Shown: positions 16,886-25,757 of the stretch, piece by piece | Position numbering within the stretch: position 1 is the stretch's first letter | Layout: the number at the start of each line of letters is the position of its first letter | Origin: an uncultured Verrucomicrobia subdivision 3 bacterium | GTDB lineage: Bacteria; Verrucomicrobiota; Verrucomicrobiia; Limisphaerales; UBA11358 | Direction: 5' to 3' | Assembly (NCBI GenBank): GCA_903872345.1 | Contig: CAIQKM010000202.1 | Coordinates: 1-42,469, forward strand | DNA: 42,469 bases | The notes under the pieces: generated by a model | What the model saw: the letters and a program-made list of their open reading frames with translations, nothing else | Told to the model about the DNA's origin: nothing | Databases searched by the model: none | Program-made: the position numbers and the translations under genes

Positions 16886-18070
16886 TCAGACACCCAGTTC
16901 TTTTTTTACCGCCGCAAAGGCGCTGATGGCCAGATCCAAATCCGCACGCGAATGGGCGGCGGAAATTTGCGTGCGGATACGGGCCTTGCCCTGCGGCACG
17001 ACCGGATAGGAGAAGCCGATGACATAAACGCCCTTCGTGAGCATCGCATCGGCAAATTTCGTGGCCAGCGCGGCATCACCAAGCATCACGGGACAGATCG
17101 GATGGGTGCCCGGCAAAATGTTAAAGCCGAGCTTCGCCATGCCTTCGCGAAAGTATTTCGTATTCGCCTCCAGCTTATCGCGCAACTCCGTGGAACCGGC
17201 GAGCAGTTCGAGCACTTTCAGCGTCGCGCCGGCAATGGTCGGGGCGAGCGTGTTGGAAAACAAATACGGCCGGGAACGCTGGCGCAGGAATTCGATGATC
17301 TCCTTGCGGCCGCTGGTGTAACCCCCGCTCGCACCGCCCAAAGCCTTGCCAAGCGTACCGGTAATAATGTCCACGCGGCCCATGACGTTATTGTATTCAT
17401 GCGTACCGCGTCCGGTCTTGCCCATGAAGCCGACGGCATGCGAGTCGTCCACCATTACGAGCGCACCGTATTTTTCCGCCAGATCGCAAATGGCCGACAG
17501 ATTGGCGATGTAACCGTCCATGGAGAACACGCCATCGGTGGCGATCATTTTGTAGCGGCAGTTGGCGACCGCCTTCAACTTTTCCTCGAGGTCGGCCATG
17601 TCGTTGTTCTTGTAGCGCTGGCGCTGCGCTTTGCACAGGCGGATGCCGTCGATGATGCTGGCGTGATTCAGTTCGTCGGAAATGATCGCATCCTGCTCGC
17701 CGAGGAGCGTCTCAAACAGACCGCCATTGGCATCGAAACAGGAGGAGTACAGGATGGTGTCTTCCGTGCCCAGAAATTCGCTCAGCTTGGTTTCAAGCTG
17801 CTTGTGAACCGACTGGGTGCCGCAAATGAAGCGGACGCTGGCCATGCCATAGCCCCATTCATCCACCGCCGCCTTTGCCGCGGCCGCCACCGCCGGGTGC
17901 TGCGCCAGGCCGAGGTAGTTATTGGCGCAAAAGTTCAGGACGGGTTTGCCGTCCGACACGCGAATGGTGGTTCCCTGCGGCGTGATGATCACGCGCTCGT
18001 TCTTATACGTGCCGGCGGCCCGAATGCCGGCGAGCTGCGTTTCCAAGTGGGCTTTGAATTGAGCGAACAT
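16886..18070 (-). CDS. kbl: Glycine C-acetyltransferase (2-amino-3-ketobutyrate CoA ligase)
   Basis: Kbl cleaves 2-amino-3-ketobutyrate with CoA to glycine and acetyl-CoA, the second step of threonine breakdown after Tdh. The 394-residue length fits. Family motifs: LNFCANNYLGLAQHP, GMASVRFICGTQSVHKQLE, DELNHASIIDGIRLCKA, VDDSHAVGFMGKTGRGTHEY, and TGTLGKALGGASGGY, whose Lys242 should bind pyridoxal phosphate. The partner tdh lies 4.7 kb upstream on the same strand, with three other genes in between and a 248-base gap just before kbl, so kbl may have its own promoter. A clear terminator follows. Confidence 0.95.
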   Translation of the reverse strand: MFAQFKAHLETQLAGIRAAGTYKNERVIITPQGTTIRVSDGKPVLNFCANNYLGLAQHPAVAAAAKAAVDEWGYGMASVRFICGTQSVHKQLETKLSEFLGTEDTILYSSCFDANGGLFETLLGEQDAIISDELNHASIIDGIRLCKAQRQRYKNNDMADLEEKLKAVANCRYKMIATDGVFSMDGYIANLSAICDLAEKYGALVMVDDSHAVGFMGKTGRGTHEYNNVMGRVDIITGTLGKALGGASGGYTSGRKEIIEFLRQRSRPYLFSNTLAPTIAGATLKVLELLAGSTELRDKLEANTKYFREGMAKLGFNILPGTHPICPVMLGDAALATKFADAMLTKGVYVIGFSYPVVPQGKARIRTQISAAHSRADLDLAISAFAAVKKELGV

Positions 18071-18318
18071 AAATTTTATTGTTTCCGGATTGCGGGAAGG
18101 TTGCCCGGAGGTCCATTGCCTTCACTGCATTGCCAACCGGTCATACCGGGTGATCCAAGGCTAAACCATACGGCAAAACCCTCAAATACCACAAACGGGT
18201 GAACCGGGGCAGAAGAGAATCCCAAGGGGATTCCGGCCCAAAGCCCTGGGTTGCAAGTCGGCGAGCTGCCCGGGGTGCGCGCTTCTTTGTTTCCTTTGTT
18301 TCCTTCTGTAAACCCTTT

Positions 18319-20526
18319 TTACCAGTGGCTCACGGCGTTGTCCCGACCGACGGCGCCGACCGTCAGCCAGGTGCGGCTGTGCGCAGGAATTTTCAGAGTA
18401 AGGGTTGCCGAGTAATCCCGCTGCAAAGTGACTTCTTCCGTGCGCCCGTCCTCGTGGTGAATTACCGCGCGGTTGGTGAGGCCGGTATAATAGAGCGGCA
18501 GGCGGATCTGTCGTTCAATCGGCTCGGTGAGCGGGTTATAGATCACGCCCAGGCCGCGTTCGGAGAGCTGTGGATTGACGTGCAGCCAGCCGTCCCAGTC
18601 GCGGCCATCCGGCCGGCGCAGGTGGATCATGTCGCTGTCGAGAATGGCGCGGTGCTGCTTGTAGAAATCCACCCACCGTTTAACCACCGCCTTGGTGTCG
18701 TCGGTGTCATAGAGGCGGGGACCGCGATAGCAGGCCTGCACGCCGGCGCCGAAGAGATTGGCGAGGCGGGTTTCGTAATGTTCCAGATGGTCTTTCAGGG
18801 GTTCGATCGTGGCGGCGGCTCCGCCGCCGTGGTACTGCGTGAGCGGCACAAACATCCAGCCCATGCTGGGAGCCTTTTCCCAGGTGCCGTCATAGACGTT
18901 CTGGCGCTCAATGATTTCCTGCTGCTCGCGCGGCAGAGACCAGTCGGTCTCGCGATAGCCCATGCCGGTCTTGCTGGAACCGGCGAGGAAATACCAGTCC
19001 GGCACATTCAGATAAATGCCCCGCGCCCGGCACCATTGGTAGAAATCAGCAATGGTCCGCCATTGGCGCCACTGGGAATCGTTCAGGCCGGTGTGACCCG
19101 GGTGGTTGGTGGCGGCGCAAACATCGCCGGGGTACGAGCCGTCGTTTTCGAGGACGCCGCAACCGGTCTGCGTATAAAACTGACGCAGCTTGCGGAAATA
19201 GTTTTCACCCCAGACGCTCCCCAGACAGGGTGAATCGCCAAAGCGCATGCCGCCAGGCTGACCGGTCTTGGGATTGATGGCATCGTTCGCCGCATCAATG
19301 GAACGGCTGGCGAGCAGGGAGTAACCGCCCAGCGCCACGCCTTTGCTGTGCGCGTAATCCGCGAGCGACTTGAGCTGCGCCAGATATTCCGGCTTTTCGT
19401 TTTCAATGTTGAAGCCGCTGCCGAAGGTGAGGATGACCATTTCAAAGCCCGTGGCGGCGCACTGATCCACGGCGGCTTTTACCGCTTCCGGGGCGGCGCT
19501 GCGCACGTGCATGAGAATGGGGTTTTCCTGAACCCACGGAGCCAGCGCGCGATACGCGTGCCGGGTGGCCAGGCCGCGACGTTCGCGGTCGGTGCCGTCG
19601 TGAACCAGTTCAAACACACGGAAGGACGTAAAGCTGCCGCCGGGAGCAATGGCCTGATCCGGCCCAATGGGCGGCGCGGCTTCAAGCAGGCAGGGTGTGG
19701 CGAGGTCGTAGTGAACCTGGGTTTTATATTGGTGATCCGGCAGCCAGTGGATGGCGGGGGCATCGGCGGTGGCGCTCATATTGCCGCCAAATGAATAATC
19801 ACTGTAAGCATCAAAGGCGCGATAGCTGGCCCGAAAACTGGCCCCGGAACCATCCACGACGGATTCGGGCTCCACGAAGGCGAGTTGTTCCACTTTGAGC
19901 GTATTGAGCCGAACCGCCTGGGCGGAGGCATTGCTCACGGTCAGCCATTTGGCGACCAGCGGCAACCCGTCGTAAAGTTCGTAATGCACTTCCACGGTCA
20001 CGGCGCTGACGTTGGCGGGGCCGGCAAACGTGAGGGTCAGCGACACGCCGGGCGGCGGCCACGCGGCCTCACGGGACAGCCATTCCGGGTGTTTTAGCCA
20101 AGGGAAGCGGGGCTCCGTACGGCCGGTTTTCAGGCCGGTGAAATGGAAGGCATCCGGATTGGCGGCCATCCGCCCCAGCCAGGCCGGGTTCAGGTAATTA
20201 TGGACCGGCTGGCCGGCGAGACCGCCAACATCATATTTGATTCCATCCAATTCGACCTGCGCCTCGGGGCGAATCGAACGGAGAATGGAGTCCCCGGTCA
20301 TCAGATTGTCAAAGGCCACGGTGGCGGCATCCGGCGAGAGCGAGAAGACGCGGCGGACGAGACCGTTCTGCAAGGTGACCGAATTGGCCGCCGGGTTGGT
20401 TTGCACCACGGCCGGAAACGGCGAAGGGTCAATCAGCCAGTCGGAAGCCGCCGCGCCTGCCGCTAAAAAAAGCCCGGCCATCATTCCGATCAACGGAACC
20501 AAGTGGCCGGGTGAATGATGTTTCAA
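18319..20526 (-). CDS. Secreted alpha-galactosidase-like glycoside hydrolase
   Basis: This 735-residue protein has a signal peptide (HHSPGHLVPLIGMMAGLFLA, cut near AAASD). An N-terminal beta-rich domain (about 30-300; NGLVRRVFSLSPDAATVAFD) is followed by a barrel-like region with FEMVILTFGSGFNIEN, GVALGGYSLLASRS and GCGVLENDGSYPGDVC, whose Asp near residue 462 is a candidate nucleophile. A C-terminal beta domain closes the chain. This order resembles clan-D alpha-galactosidases (GH36-like), but the exact family is uncertain. The start is TTG at 20526, chosen because GAGG lies nine bases before it and the preceding gene stops 11 bases upstream, overlapping that ribosome-binding site; this implies translational coupling. 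A later ATG pair (residues 15-16) would shorten the signal peptide. It is the last gene of the tdh operon. Confidence 0.7.
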   Translation of the reverse strand: MKHHSPGHLVPLIGMMAGLFLAAGAAASDWLIDPSPFPAVVQTNPAANSVTLQNGLVRRVFSLSPDAATVAFDNLMTGDSILRSIRPEAQVELDGIKYDVGGLAGQPVHNYLNPAWLGRMAANPDAFHFTGLKTGRTEPRFPWLKHPEWLSREAAWPPPGVSLTLTFAGPANVSAVTVEVHYELYDGLPLVAKWLTVSNASAQAVRLNTLKVEQLAFVEPESVVDGSGASFRASYRAFDAYSDYSFGGNMSATADAPAIHWLPDHQYKTQVHYDLATPCLLEAAPPIGPDQAIAPGGSFTSFRVFELVHDGTDRERRGLATRHAYRALAPWVQENPILMHVRSAAPEAVKAAVDQCAATGFEMVILTFGSGFNIENEKPEYLAQLKSLADYAHSKGVALGGYSLLASRSIDAANDAINPKTGQPGGMRFGDSPCLGSVWGENYFRKLRQFYTQTGCGVLENDGSYPGDVCAATNHPGHTGLNDSQWRQWRTIADFYQWCRARGIYLNVPDWYFLAGSSKTGMGYRETDWSLPREQQEIIERQNVYDGTWEKAPSMGWMFVPLTQYHGGGAAATIEPLKDHLEHYETRLANLFGAGVQACYRGPRLYDTDDTKAVVKRWVDFYKQHRAILDSDMIHLRRPDGRDWDGWLHVNPQLSERGLGVIYNPLTEPIERQIRLPLYYTGLTNRAVIHHEDGRTEEVTLQRDYSATLTLKIPAHSRTWLTVGAVGRDNAVSHW

Positions 20527-20537
20527 AGGACGGAACC

Positions 20538-21806
20538 TCAGAGCTGGTTAACATCCTTGGCCGAGACCGACGGCGGATTGAAATCCAGCGGCGGGCGGCT
20601 GGTGGTCGGCCGCGTGAACGGCGTGCCAAATTTCGTGGAGCCGGGGAGGAAGCCGCCGGTGGAGAGGAAGAACTGGCCGTCTTCCACGCCCATGAAACGA
20701 TCAAGCCGGTCGGCGCGACCGGTGGGGTCGTGGCTGAAGGTGGCCACGGTCTGCTCATGCCACTGGCCGTCGCTGGTGCGATACCATTGGTTGCCATAGA
20801 GCGCCTTGCGATGGAGCTGGCCGTTGTCGCCGCCGAAATCTTCGCAGAAGCTGTAGAGGCCGTGCAGATACTGGCCGTCCTTGGGCGCATTCCAACTGGA
20901 AATCAGCATCCACTTTTTCTGCTGCGGATGAAACCAGTAGCCGCTGTAGGTGGTGTGGGTGGCGTCCACCGGTTTGGCCGTGACCAGGAAGCGCTGCTTC
21001 TCCCCGGTCTTCCAGTCATAGACCAAATGACTGTGGCCGCCCGTGCCTTCATTGCCAAAATCACCCGCATTCACACCTTCGCCCTTGGCGACGAGCGTGG
21101 TGCGGTCGGGCGCGTTGACCTTGTTGCGATCCACGGCTTCCTTGCCGCTGTCCCAAACGCTGAAGATGATGCGGCGTTCGGTGGGGCTGTTGACCTGCAT
21201 GCCGAAGTAACCGCGATGCCAGCCGCAGGCTTCAAAGTAGGTCCACAAGGGAGTTTCCACCCCGGTGACTTCGCAGTAGAAGGCGTCAATGTTCGTAATC
21301 CCAGCCGTGGGATAGGCGAGATGGACGGAAGCCGTGTTGCGGCGTTCCTTGAGGTTGAAATGGGCGTCCACGGCGGCGGGGCCGTCGAGTTTCAGGGACA
21401 CAACATCGCCCGCGCCGGCGCCTTTGGCATTCAGGGATTCCAAGGTAAACGACTGGTAACCCGGGGCGGCAATGGCAAACGTGCCGAAGTCCACGGTCGT
21501 GGGCGTAGCGGCGCCGGTGGCGGTGATTTCATGGGCGGCACCGGCCACGGTCAGACGGAGCTTGCTGATCTGACCGGCGGGCAGGTGGAGCTGGACGGTG
21601 CAGGCGAGGTCCCCGGCATTTTTGAGTTCGCCAAACCACCGGATCTTTTGCGCGGGGTCATCCCAGCCGGTAATGCCGCTGTCCCGGGCGATCCAGGCGC
21701 CGCCATCGGCGGGCTCGAGATAGGCGGTGAAGGCGGGCACCGGCAACGCCGCGCGGGCGTGGACCACCATGCCCAGCAAGAGGGCGAGGATGAATTTGGT
21801 TTTCAT
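20538..21806 (-). CDS. Secreted DUF3472 protein
   Basis: This protein has a signal peptide (MKTKFILALLLGMVVHARA). An N-terminal beta-sandwich part of about 130 residues is of the kind found before DUF3472. The DUF3472 domain follows, recognised by FEACGWHRGYFGMQVNSP, RRIIFSVWDSG, GNEGTGGHSHLVYDWKTG and YSGYWFHPQQKKWMLISSW. The function of DUF3472 is unknown; it often accompanies secreted carbohydrate-acting enzymes, which fits the glycosidase 11 bases downstream. The ATG at 21806 is preferred because it overlaps the upstream gene's stop as ATGA; an in-frame ATG at 21818 would extend it by four residues. The mature protein should be periplasmic or extracellular. Confidence 0.8.
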   Translation of the reverse strand: MKTKFILALLLGMVVHARAALPVPAFTAYLEPADGGAWIARDSGITGWDDPAQKIRWFGELKNAGDLACTVQLHLPAGQISKLRLTVAGAAHEITATGAATPTTVDFGTFAIAAPGYQSFTLESLNAKGAGAGDVVSLKLDGPAAVDAHFNLKERRNTASVHLAYPTAGITNIDAFYCEVTGVETPLWTYFEACGWHRGYFGMQVNSPTERRIIFSVWDSGKEAVDRNKVNAPDRTTLVAKGEGVNAGDFGNEGTGGHSHLVYDWKTGEKQRFLVTAKPVDATHTTYSGYWFHPQQKKWMLISSWNAPKDGQYLHGLYSFCEDFGGDNGQLHRKALYGNQWYRTSDGQWHEQTVATFSHDPTGRADRLDRFMGVEDGQFFLSTGGFLPGSTKFGTPFTRPTTSRPPLDFNPPSVSAKDVNQL

Positions 21807-22780
21807 TTTACTAGGCATTCAAGCTGCGGTTGGGGAATGGTGGCCGACTGACTGAACAGCCGGGTGCTGAAATAGCGTTCGGCGCGATCACAGAGCAACG
21901 TGACGACGCGGGCCGCCGGACCAAGGTCTTTGGCCAGACTCAACGCGGCGGCGACATTCGCGCCGGAGCTGGTGCCCACGAGCAGACCGAACTGGCGCTG
22001 CAAACGCACCGCCATCGTCTGGGCGTCAATGCTGCGCACTTTGACGTGGTCATCAATGGGTGCGTCTTTTAGCAACGGCGGAATGAAGCCATCCGCCACG
22101 CCTTCAATGAAATGGCAGCACGGGGCTTCCCCGGCCAGCAAGGCGTGTTCGGCGGGTTCCATGGCGATGATGCGGGCGGCGGGCCAGCGATGCTTGATCG
22201 CCTTGCCGCAACCGGCCAGCGTGCCGCCCGTGCCGAAGCCGGTGACGAAGACATCAATCGGGCCTTCCATCTGTTGAATGATTTCCAGGCCGGTGCCAAA
22301 TTCGTGGTCCTCGATGTTGAGGGGATTTTCAAACTGACGGGTGAGGAAATAACGGGAATCCTCGGCGGCCATCTGGCGGGACATTTCAATGCCGGTCTGG
22401 TAGCGGCCGCCACTGTCGAACAGCACCAGTTCGCCGCCGAGCTGGCGGATGAGCATGCGGCGTTCCTCGCTGGCCCCGGCGGACATGAGGATGGTGACGC
22501 GATAACCCATGGCGGCGCCAACCATGGAGAGGGCGATGCCGGTGTTGCCGCTGGTACATTCCAGGATGATGGAATCCGGCTTGAGCAGGCCGCGCTGGCG
22601 GGCATCCACGAGAACGGTCTTGGCGAGGCGATCCTTGATGCTGCCGCTGGGATTCAGGAATTCGCACTTCGCGAAAATGGTCACGCCTTCCGGCTCGAAG
22701 CGCAGGGGCACCAGCGGCGTGTTGCCGATGAGCGACAACACGGCATCGGACGGATGCAACTTGGCGGGAAATGGTTTCAT
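21803..22780 (-). CDS. Cysteine synthase-family PLP enzyme
   Basis: This 325-residue fold-type II PLP enzyme is of the CysK/CysM group. IGNTPLVPL opens the domain, NPSGSIKDR carries the PLP lysine (Lys49), ECTSGNTGIALSM is the substrate loop, and VTGFGTGGTLAG is the phosphate-binding glycine loop; LLVGTSSGANVAAAL closes it. The family makes cysteine from O-acetylserine and sulfide. In this setting, next to tdh, another beta-replacement or elimination on a hydroxy-amino-acid derivative is possible, so no symbol is given. It starts 19 bases after tdh and overlaps the DUF3472 start by four bases. Confidence 0.88.
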   Translation of the reverse strand: MKPFPAKLHPSDAVLSLIGNTPLVPLRFEPEGVTIFAKCEFLNPSGSIKDRLAKTVLVDARQRGLLKPDSIILECTSGNTGIALSMVGAAMGYRVTILMSAGASEERRMLIRQLGGELVLFDSGGRYQTGIEMSRQMAAEDSRYFLTRQFENPLNIEDHEFGTGLEIIQQMEGPIDVFVTGFGTGGTLAGCGKAIKHRWPAARIIAMEPAEHALLAGEAPCCHFIEGVADGFIPPLLKDAPIDDHVKVRSIDAQTMAVRLQRQFGLLVGTSSGANVAAALSLAKDLGPAARVVTLLCDRAERYFSTRLFSQSATIPQPQLECLVK

Positions 22781-22799
22781 AGCGGTTATCAGAGGCGGT

Positions 22800-23834
22800 T
22801 TAAGGCTGGTCGCGCCAATGCAAGATCACTTTGCCGCAGTTGCCCTGGAGCATGGCTTCAAAACCTTTTTCGAATTCGGTGTAATGGTAGCGATGGGTGA
22901 TGACGGGGCGGATGTCGAGTCCGCTCTGGAGCATGACGCTCATCTTGTACCAGGTTTCGTACATTTCCCGGCCATAGATGCCTTTGATGGTAAGCATGTT
23001 GAAAACCACCTTGTTCCAGTCAATGGCGATGGGCTCGGAGGGGATGCCCAGCAGGGCGATTTTGCCGCCGTGGGCCATGTTTTCGATCATGTCGCGGAAG
23101 GCGGCGGCGTTGCCGGACATTTCGAGGCCGACATCGAAACCTTCCTTCATGCCGAGCTGCGCCTGCACGTCACGAATGGAACCGCGCGTGACATTGTGGG
23201 CGACGGTGGCGCCCATTTTCTTTGCGAGGTCAAGGCGGTAATCATTCACATCCGTGATGACGATATGGCGGGCGCCGGCGTGTTTGGCGATGCCCACGGC
23301 CATGATGCCGATCGGGCCGGCGCCGGTGATGAGCACATCCTCGCCGAGCAGGTCGAAGGAGAGCGCGGTGTGGACGGCGTTGCCGAAGGGATCGAAGATG
23401 GAGGCGACATCGCGGTCAATATCGGCGCGATGATGCCAGACATTGGTCATGGGAACGGCGATGAACTCGGCAAACGCGCCGGGACGGTTCACCCCGATGC
23501 CCTTGGTGTCTTTGCAGAGGTGACGGCGGCCGGCGAGGCAGTTGCGGCAGCGGCCGCAGACGACGTGGCCTTCGGCGCTGACAATTTCGCCGGGGAAAAA
23601 GTCTTTCACGTTGGTGCCGACGCGCACGACTTCGCCGACGAATTCGTGACCGACGACCATGGGGACGGGGATGGTGGCCTGGGCCCAGGCATCCCATTTG
23701 TAGATGTGGAGGTCGGTGCCGCAGATGCCGGTGCGATCCACGCGGATCAGCACGTCGTTAATGCCCACTTCGGGTTCCGGCACGTCCTGCAACCAGAGAC
23801 CGCGTTGACGTTCTTTCTTTACCAATGCTTTCAT
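22800..23834 (-). CDS. tdh: L-threonine 3-dehydrogenase
   Basis: Tdh oxidises threonine with NAD+ to 2-amino-3-ketobutyrate, which Kbl then splits. The 344 residues match the zinc-dependent MDR family. TGICGTDLHIYKWD gives Cys38 of the catalytic zinc site and VVGHEFVGEV the histidine. HVVCGRCRNCLAGRRHLC holds the four structural-zinc cysteines, and ITGAGPIGIMAVGIAKHAGA is the NAD-binding Rossmann turn. The end (NCGKVILHW) is also typical. It is the first gene of a tight minus-strand run, with the shared 19-base motif about 170 bases upstream. Confidence 0.95.
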   Translation of the reverse strand: MKALVKKERQRGLWLQDVPEPEVGINDVLIRVDRTGICGTDLHIYKWDAWAQATIPVPMVVGHEFVGEVVRVGTNVKDFFPGEIVSAEGHVVCGRCRNCLAGRRHLCKDTKGIGVNRPGAFAEFIAVPMTNVWHHRADIDRDVASIFDPFGNAVHTALSFDLLGEDVLITGAGPIGIMAVGIAKHAGARHIVITDVNDYRLDLAKKMGATVAHNVTRGSIRDVQAQLGMKEGFDVGLEMSGNAAAFRDMIENMAHGGKIALLGIPSEPIAIDWNKVVFNMLTIKGIYGREMYETWYKMSVMLQSGLDIRPVITHRYHYTEFEKGFEAMLQGNCGKVILHWRDQP

Positions 23835-24004
23835 AATTAATTCGAAACTGAAACCGTTGTTCGCCCGCCGCCCGCCGCTTGAACCGGCACCCCCGCGAAC
23901 AGGTCGGAACCGGCTTGTTCACATGGTTTTGGGAAACAACCCCTTAAGCCGGCCGGAATTTGGTTTAGCTTCAATTCATCTAATCACGGAATATCGGGGC
24001 GGGG

Positions 24005-24023
24005 TATCACACATTCGGGGGAG
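24005..24023 (-). promoter_or_regulatory. Shared 19-base motif, copy 1 (upstream of tdh)
   Basis: Plus-strand reading tatcacacattcgggggag matches the consensus cataccacattcgggggag at 16 of 19 positions. It lies 170 bases before the tdh start, in the same orientation as the other three copies relative to the downstream minus-strand gene. Confidence 0.55.
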
Positions 24024-24099
24024 ATGCGGAGACCGCCGCGGAATGTCCGCCGCCGAACTGAAAGGCACACACCGGTGCCGGCCGGACCAGGCGGGCCGG

Positions 24100-24447
24100 T
24101 CAATGGTGCATCTGTATGAGCTTGTCCGAAGCTGCCTTGGCGGCGGCATCACCGTTGTTGGCGGCGGCCATCATCCGCTGATTGACAGCCAGGCACGCGG
24201 CATTGACGGCTTCAATCTGTGCATCCGTGATTTTATCCCTTTGCGCCATGATGATGTGGAAGCTGGTGACGGCCGTATAATAGTCGTTGGCCTTGTCGGC
24301 GGCGACACCCTGATCCCAAGCCTGCTTGATATCGGGGGCGGCCTGGTCGAAAGCGGAAGGACCGGCGGCGGTTTTCCGGGAACAGCCCGTGACGAATAAA
24401 CCGGCCAGTGTAAAAAGACAGGCGACGACAAATAATTTTTTAATCAT
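24100..24447 (-). CDS. Small lipoprotein of unknown function
   Basis: The start at 24447 is chosen because it gives a signal peptide ending in a lipobox (MIKKLFVVACLFTLAG, then VTGC) and is preceded by AGAGGG at good spacing; the frame extends about 30 residues further upstream without such signals. The mature part, about 90 residues, is helical and alanine-rich with DIKQAWDQGVAADKANDYYT, reminiscent of a single TPR-like hairpin. It should be lipid-anchored in the periplasm. It follows the pseudopilin gene at 24513 by 65 bases on the same strand and may be co-transcribed. Not recognised beyond this. Confidence 0.75.
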   Translation of the reverse strand: MIKKLFVVACLFTLAGLFVTGCSRKTAAGPSAFDQAAPDIKQAWDQGVAADKANDYYTAVTSFHIIMAQRDKITDAQIEAVNAACLAVNQRMMAAANNGDAAAKAASDKLIQMHH

Positions 24448-24512
24448 AATTCCCTCTGATATTCCGGCGGCACCATGCCGCCGGCTTCGAACCGAAGTCC
24501 GGATACCCGCGT

Positions 24513-25334
24513 TTAATTGGGCCAGGTAGCGTTCCAATAGTAATTCAACAGATTATTCAGTTTCGATGATTCGGCATGGCCGTCGGCGAGCGCGACATAA
24601 ATCCGGCCGGGCACCTGGCTGTTGGCCGGCACATTGCGGGGAGCCGCGGTAACACCGTGCCGGGCGATACCAATGCGCCCCAGACCGCCGCCGGAAGAGC
24701 TGACATCGTCGCCATCATACAAGTCGGTGGGCAGCTTGTCGGTGACCTGAACACCGCCATCCACCCAAATGGAGTCGGAAAAATAGGGGGTGAGGGTGGG
24801 TTTCCGGATGGCCGATTCCTTTTGGAAATACTTGGGGTCGGTATAGCCCGGATCAGTGTAACACCAGCCATTGATGCCGTAGCTGCCTTGGAAGGAACTG
24901 CCGATGGAAGTGCCGCTCCAAGTATAATCCGCCGTGCCCAAAAAACCATATTGCGGATTTTTTGACACCCATTTGGAGAACGGTACTACCGGCGGCGTGA
25001 AAGCGCAGCAGCGCGAACTTTCCTGGACGTTGTAGTTGGTGGTCAGGCGGGCCATCCACAGGGGATAGGAGCCGGAACTCGAGGGGTCTTTATAGCTTAG
25101 CAGAATCCCCTGACAATCGAGATTATACATGTTCATGGCCAGGGTGAACTGTTTGAGATTGTTCAGGCACTGGGCGTCCTTGGCCTTGGCCTTGGCTTTG
25201 GCCAGAGCAGGCAACAGCATGGCGGCCAGGATGGCGATGATGGCGATGACCACCAGCAGTTCAATGAGGGTGAAAGCCGGGGCGGGAGGGCGGGTCCGCG
25301 AAAGGATGGGTCGGCCGAATGTGACTTGCTTCAT
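24513..25334 (-). CDS. Pseudopilin-like protein (prepilin-type N-terminal domain), copy 1
   Basis: A basic leader of about 20 residues is followed by AFTLIELLVVIAIIAILAAM, a type IV prepilin/type II pseudopilin methylation helix in which the Glu five residues into the mature chain is present (FTLIE). The helix continues as LLPALAKAKAKAKDAQC. The C-terminal part has GSYGINGWCY, FQKESAIRKPT, GIARHG and ALADGHAE, the pattern of the many DUF1559-like or H-X9-DG proteins in Planctomycetes and Verrucomicrobia. Such proteins are thought to enter a type II-like secretion or pilus machine, or simply to be held in the inner membrane; no secretion genes lie in the window. Paralogue of 25758-26576. Confidence 0.88.
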   Translation of the reverse strand: MKQVTFGRPILSRTRPPAPAFTLIELLVVIAIIAILAAMLLPALAKAKAKAKDAQCLNNLKQFTLAMNMYNLDCQGILLSYKDPSSSGSYPLWMARLTTNYNVQESSRCCAFTPPVVPFSKWVSKNPQYGFLGTADYTWSGTSIGSSFQGSYGINGWCYTDPGYTDPKYFQKESAIRKPTLTPYFSDSIWVDGGVQVTDKLPTDLYDGDDVSSSGGGLGRIGIARHGVTAAPRNVPANSQVPGRIYVALADGHAESSKLNNLLNYYWNATWPN

Positions 25335-25582
25335 AGATTTTTTTATTGGTAATGCCGCAGGAAACTTTGCGTATTACTACCTTCAACTGTCATCAACCTT
25401 AAATCTAATTGTGTCATTACGGTATCCCCTTTTTGTGGTAGTCAGGGGGAAAGGCTGAAGGCTAAATGCTTAAGGCTGAAGTCGGCTTGGCAAGGGGAAA
25501 CATTTACCTGCAACCTGCCTTGCAAAAAACTGTCCGAGGCGCGGGGCGGCCGAACGTTGCCCCGGCCCCGCCCCGCAACCGG

Positions 25583-25670
25583 CGAATTTGGACTGCGGCG
25601 GCAAGCGCAGCGCGACGCCGCTTTGGAAAAACGTGCCGCCGGATTCGCGCACGGCCCGATCCTCGGAATG
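25583..25670. repeat. Possible dispersed repeat encoding a DCGGKRSATPL-like string
   Basis: Around 25588 the plus strand reads MDCGGKRSATPLWKN, within which gcggcg and cgccgc arms can pair. From memory this string recurs as short spurious ORFs in related genomes, which suggests an intergenic repeat rather than a gene. There is only one copy here, so the repeat status cannot be shown from this window. Confidence 0.35.
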
Positions 25671-25710
25671 GGGGAAAAGAAAAACCGGCAACTTCATGCG
25701 AAGTTGCCGG
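25671..25710 (-). terminator. Intrinsic terminator of pseudopilin copy 2
   Basis: An 11-bp perfect stem (CCGGCAACTTC with GAAGTTGCCGG, loop of four) lies 48 bases after the stop and is followed on the minus strand by TTTTTCTTTTCCCCC. Confidence 0.85.
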
Positions 25711-25757
25711 CGGGAGCGAGCAATTTTGACTGCGGGCCGGATGAATGCCGGTATCGT

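Larger units (their letters stand above)
25335..25757. other. Gene-free gap between the two pseudopilin genes
   Basis: These 423 bases hold an AT-rich leader of copy 1 (25335-25440), a repeat-like segment around 25583-25670 and a terminator for copy 2 at 25671-25710. A weak relative of the 19-base motif (tagtcaggggga) ends near 25450. Confidence 0.6.

Noticed and set aside
18220..18237. Small hairpin (GAATCCC with GGGATTC) after the glycosidase gene as a terminator
   Set aside because: A 7-bp stem without a T-tract on the minus strand; too weak to call.
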